Below are positions 6,641 to 8,503 of a stretch of DNA of 8,503 nt, piece by piece. The first letter of the stretch is position 1; each line of letters starts with the position of its first letter. The position numbers were made by a program, and so were the translations under genes. The notes beneath the pieces were generated by a model. The model did not search any database. It had not been told where the DNA came from and was given only the letters and a program-made list of their open reading frames with translations. Origin of the DNA: an uncultured Senegalimassilia sp. (GTDB lineage: Bacteria > Actinomycetota > Coriobacteriia > Coriobacteriales > Eggerthellaceae); contig NZ_CAKTYH010000085.1 in assembly GCF_934632265.1 (NCBI RefSeq), positions 1-8,503 on the forward strand. Reading direction: 5' to 3'.

Positions 6641-6705
6641 TATGCAGTCATCGCTTGCATACGAAACTGCAATTGAGGCGCCATAAGGCACAAACGCGCA
6701 TTGTA
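6641..6705 (-). promoter_or_regulatory. Symporter -10 candidate and leader with alternative pairings
   Basis: TACAAT on the minus strand (6700-6705) is a good -10 box, giving a leader of about 85 nt; no good -35 box is seen at 16-18 bp. In the leader TATGCA (6641-6646) can pair with TGCATA (6656-6661). TGCAGT (6643-6648) can instead pair with ACTGCA (6666-6671). The two pairings exclude each other, which would allow a switch, but 6-bp stems are weak evidence. Confidence 0.35.
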
Positions 6706-6735
6706 CCCGAAAATCTATGAAATCATCCAAAAACG

Positions 6736-6770
6736 GCCATAGTTTTCGACAACCGAGGGAAACTATCGGC
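6736..6770. repeat. Inverted repeat upstream of the symporter promoter candidate
   Basis: ATAGTTT (6739-6745) pairs with AAACTAT (6760-6766). A G-U and a C-G pair extend it inward, and GCC (6736-6738) pairs GGC (6768-6770) outward with one bulged base. It lies about 31 bp upstream of the -10 candidate, so it could be an operator or part of a structured RNA. Confidence 0.4.
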
Positions 6771-6843
6771 AAGAAGCCTAAGGCGATACGTTTGGCGACG
6801 GATACATCATGGAATCGAAGATAATGCGCAGCTTCTAAGTTGC

Positions 6844-6906
6844 TCGGGATTCGCGTTAGCCGTTGCAGAAAGCGAACAAGCCCGAAGCTGGCAAAAACTT
6901 GCCAGC
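6844..6906. repeat. Adjacent hairpins in the gene-free stretch
   Basis: The first hairpin pairs TCGGG (6844-6848) with CCCGA (6881-6885) and TTCGC (6850-6854) with GCGAA (6872-6876). The second is a perfect 8-bp stem, GCTGGCAA (6887-6894) with TTGCCAGC (6899-6906), closed by a 4-nt loop. Neither strand has a T-run after the stem, so I do not call a terminator. A small RNA or processed leader is possible but unproven. Confidence 0.4.
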
Positions 6907-7036
6907 GCCACAGCGTTGACGCAAAGGATGTCATTGTCGCACACGATGACGGCTCTATATGTGCAGCAACTTTAGATCGACTTCTCTGAGACTTAGGCTG
7001 AGAACCCTTAGATTGAGACCCAAATGTACGCTCAAT

Positions 7037-7064
7037 ATTATCGATAATATATCTTATGTTATCT
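7037..7064 (+). other. dif: dif-like XerC/XerD recombination site
   Basis: The site splits into a left 11-bp arm ATTATCGATAA (7037-7047), a 6-bp spacer TATATC (7048-7053) and a right 11-bp arm TTATGTTATCT (7054-7064). The right arm matches the E. coli XerD arm TTATGTTAAAT at 9 of 11 positions and the Bacillus arm TTATGTAAACT at 9 of 11. The left arm ends in CGATAA, as I recall for actinobacterial dif. Arm polarity and spacer length are canonical. A 16-bp perfect palindrome (7035-7050) covers the left arm. The site overlaps the stop codon (7059-7061) and last codon of the DMT transporter gene. It could be the chromosomal dif, or a dif-like target used by Xer-dependent mobile elements; no recombinase gene is nearby. 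Confidence 0.6.
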
Positions 7065-8039
7065 TGGCTTCTCGCCCAACGTAACGAGCGCCAGCATGAC
7101 CAACATCAGAACCAATCCCGCCCAATCGAAGCCGGAAAACGCCGTGCCCAGGAATACGCAGGCGCACACGCTGGCGCTGATCGGTTCGACGGCGCCCAAC
7201 AAGCTGCCGGTGACCGAGCCCACGAATGCCACGCCGCGCAGATACAGCCCGAACGACACGAACGTCCCCAAAACAGCCAGGCCTCCGACAAGCACCAGCC
7301 AGCCGAACGCGTCCATGCTCGCAACCGCCTCGGGAGCGCCCGTGCCCATGGCAAGCTGCACGACGTACGCGATTCCCGAGCACGCGCACGTCACCAGCAT
7401 GCCCACACTCGTGGCCGCAAAACTGCCGAAACGGTCGAACAAACCCGCAGCACGCGGGGTCAACACGTAGATTGCAACGCACACGGCATTCAAAAGGCCC
7501 CAGAACAAGCCCGCCGCCGGCAGCACCAGCGTGCCCAGGTCACCCTGCGTGGCGATCAGCACCGTGGCCGCGAATGCGCAGATCAGACCCAGAAACTCGT
7601 TCCCCTTCGGCAAATGCCGCCCCATCACGCACGTGAACAGCATGACGAACACGGTGCTGAGCATCTGCAGCACGGTGGCGGTGCCGGCGTTGGTGAACGC
7701 GATGGTCATGGCGTACGCGAACTGATCGACGAACAGCGCGGCGCCGAACACCAGGAAGAACAGCTTCACGCGAGGTTCGCTCTTCCAAATCAGCTCGAGC
7801 ATGTAGCGACGCCGCAGCACCAGCACGCCGAAGAAGAACAGCGTGGCCACCAGCGAGCGCACGGCGGTGGCGAACATGGGCGTGATGCCGTAATGCGAGA
7901 ACAGATGCTGCGCGCACGCGCCCGACACGCCCCACAACCCGGCGCCCGCAAGCGCGCAGACGATACCGACCCAGAAAATGCGGCGCCGTGCGGCGTTTGC
8001 CGCCTGCCCATCGGCAAGCTGCGCGTCCGTTTTCGCCAT
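7059..8039 (-). CDS. DMT-superfamily (EamA) transporter
   Basis: This 326-residue inner-membrane protein has ten predicted hydrophobic segments in two EamA repeats, about residues 23-165 and 176-321. Each repeat ends in the typical helix pair, for example NAGTATVLQMLSTVFVMLFT (117-136) and GSLLGAVEPISASVCACVF (278-296). EamA proteins usually export amino acids or metabolites by proton exchange; the substrate cannot be read here. The N-terminus (1-20) is cytosolic and basic near the membrane (RRR at 18-20). GGGAGGG about 9 nt upstream supports the start at 8039. It is divergent from the deformylase-like gene across 124 bp. Its stop codon falls within the dif-like site, and no clear terminator follows. 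Confidence 0.92.
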   Translation of the reverse strand: MAKTDAQLADGQAANAARRRIFWVGIVCALAGAGLWGVSGACAQHLFSHYGITPMFATAVRSLVATLFFFGVLVLRRRYMLELIWKSEPRVKLFFLVFGAALFVDQFAYAMTIAFTNAGTATVLQMLSTVFVMLFTCVMGRHLPKGNEFLGLICAFAATVLIATQGDLGTLVLPAAGLFWGLLNAVCVAIYVLTPRAAGLFDRFGSFAATSVGMLVTCACSGIAYVVQLAMGTGAPEAVASMDAFGWLVLVGGLAVLGTFVSFGLYLRGVAFVGSVTGSLLGAVEPISASVCACVFLGTAFSGFDWAGLVLMLVMLALVTLGEKPR

Positions 8040-8076
8040 AACCTAAACCCTCCCTGATGTACACCAGCGTATGCGT

Positions 8077-8082
8077 TAAAAT
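8077..8082 (+). promoter_or_regulatory. Candidate -10 box of the deformylase-like gene
   Basis: TAAAAT lies 81 bp before the start at 8164. At 17-bp spacing the -35 position reads CTGATG, sharing only TGA with the consensus. The two divergent promoter candidates overlap, so the two genes may compete for RNA polymerase. Confidence 0.35.
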
Positions 8083-8092
8083 GTCGAAAGCG

Positions 8093-8098
8093 ATTGTA
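8093..8098 (-). promoter_or_regulatory. Candidate -10 box of the DMT transporter gene
   Basis: TACAAT on the minus strand lies 54 bp before the start codon and would give a leader of about 47 nt. The -35 position (minus strand ATGCAC at 17-bp spacing) is poor. It lies back to back with the -10 candidate of the divergent gene. Confidence 0.4.
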
Positions 8099-8163
8099 GA
8101 GCAATACGTCGGCTTGTGCATTCCGCACGCGTTTTGCGCCGGCGTCGAAGCGAAGGAAGTCTT

Positions 8164-8503
8164 ATGGCTATCAAGGAACTGGTCCACGACGAAGCGGTGC
8201 TGTCCACTCCCTGCGAGAAGGCAACGGCCGAGGATGCCCAGGTGGCGCAGGATTTGCTGGACACCATGGCGTCGCTCGACGAGGCGGCCTGCCTGCACGC
8301 CAACCAGATCGGCGTGACGCACAACCTGTTCGCCTACGTTGACGAGAAGGACAAGCAGCACGTCATGTTCAACCCCGTCATCAAGCTGGGCCTGGCTGCA
8401 AGCAAGCAGGTCGAAGGCTGCTTCACCCACGAGGAGCCCGTCACGGTCACCCGCTACGACCGCATCAAGGTCTCCTACGAGGAGATGGTGGACGGCAAGC
8501 TGG
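8164..8503 (+). CDS. Peptide deformylase-like protein, 3' end beyond the window
   Basis: The first 113 residues are visible. Their order fits a peptide deformylase, the metalloenzyme that removes the N-formyl group from new proteins. There is an N-terminal helix region, motif 1 at about 41-50 with Q48-I49-G50, and motif 2 EGC at 84-86, where C86 would bind the metal. Motif 3 (HExxH) lies beyond the edge. Motif 1 is unusual: instead of GxGLAAxQ the sequence reads ACLHANQ (42-48), losing both glycines. Motif 2 reads EGCFT instead of EGCLS. It may be a divergent paralogue rather than the main deformylase, so I give no gene symbol. AAGGAAG about 4 nt upstream fixes the start. A non-deformylase activity cannot be excluded without the C-terminus. 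Confidence 0.8.
   Translation, partial: MAIKELVHDEAVLSTPCEKATAEDAQVAQDLLDTMASLDEAACLHANQIGVTHNLFAYVDEKDKQHVMFNPVIKLGLAASKQVEGCFTHEEPVTVTRYDRIKVSYEEMVDGKL

Larger units (their letters stand above)
6610..7058. other. 449-bp gene-free stretch with several hairpins
   Basis: I see no credible gene here; the short frames have no ribosome site or recognisable protein. It holds the symporter leader and promoter candidate (near 6700), three inverted repeats (6736-6770, 6844-6885, 6887-6906), loose CTGAGA/CTGAGA/TTGAGA repeats at 6986, 6998 and 7013, and the left part of the dif-like site (7037-7058). Base composition is visibly more AT-rich than the flanking genes. No tRNA T-loop (GGTTCGAATC-like) was found. 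Confidence 0.7.

Noticed and set aside
6887..6906. Terminator of the DMT transporter gene
   Set aside because: Strong stem, but more than 150 bp beyond the stop codon and without a T-run on either strand.
6626..6934. Minus-strand reading frame of 102 codons in the gene-free stretch
   Set aside because: No ribosome site, no domain, and it runs across the hairpins and the symporter promoter candidate.
7056..8057. 333-codon plus-strand frame opposite the DMT transporter
   Set aside because: Rich in Q, H, R and E with no domain; antisense shadow of the EamA gene.

Overview
The window looks like chromosomal DNA of a high-GC, Gram-positive anaerobe. The strong GGAGG-type ribosome sites, roughly 60% GC coding DNA and protein style suggest an actinobacterium of the Coriobacteriia/Eggerthellaceae kind. 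That placement is inference from style, not from a marker gene.

Layout, left to right. 1-264 is non-coding: GAACAGGGG-containing repeat units (1-142), then a clear terminator (156-191). 265-1065 (-) is a short-chain dehydrogenase. It is divergent from a MocR/GntR-type regulator (1320-2960, +), and the 254-bp gap between them holds overlapping promoter candidates, an inverted repeat, three ACCAG units at exact 9-bp period, and stable leader hairpins. 3128-3922 (+) is a Cof-type HAD phosphatase, convergent with an Fsr-like MFS exporter (3935-5119, -). Upstream of the exporter is a perfect match to the Gram-positive LexA/SOS box (5194-5207), followed by the terminator of the next gene. 5290-6609 (-) is a glutamate/aspartate-type dicarboxylate:cation symporter. 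6610-7058 is a 449-bp gene-free stretch with several hairpins. 7059-8039 (-) is a DMT/EamA transporter, divergent from a peptide deformylase-like gene (8164 to the window edge, +) with an altered first motif.

How the genes fit together. This is not one operon but single-gene units, mostly with their own promoters. The SDR and MocR genes form a plausible regulator-target pair. The three transporters (exporter, acidic-solute importer, DMT permease) have no shared pathway visible here.

The most notable non-gene signal is a 28-bp XerC/XerD recombination site candidate (7037-7064) with the architecture of chromosomal dif: 11-bp arm, 6-bp spacer, 11-bp arm. It lies at the end of the gene-free stretch and overlaps the stop codon of the DMT gene. 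Hand counts show G exceeding C on the + strand to its left and C exceeding G to its right, in two genes on the same strand, as expected at a replication terminus. I found no CRISPR array, transposase, rRNA or tRNA, and no new multi-gene system.
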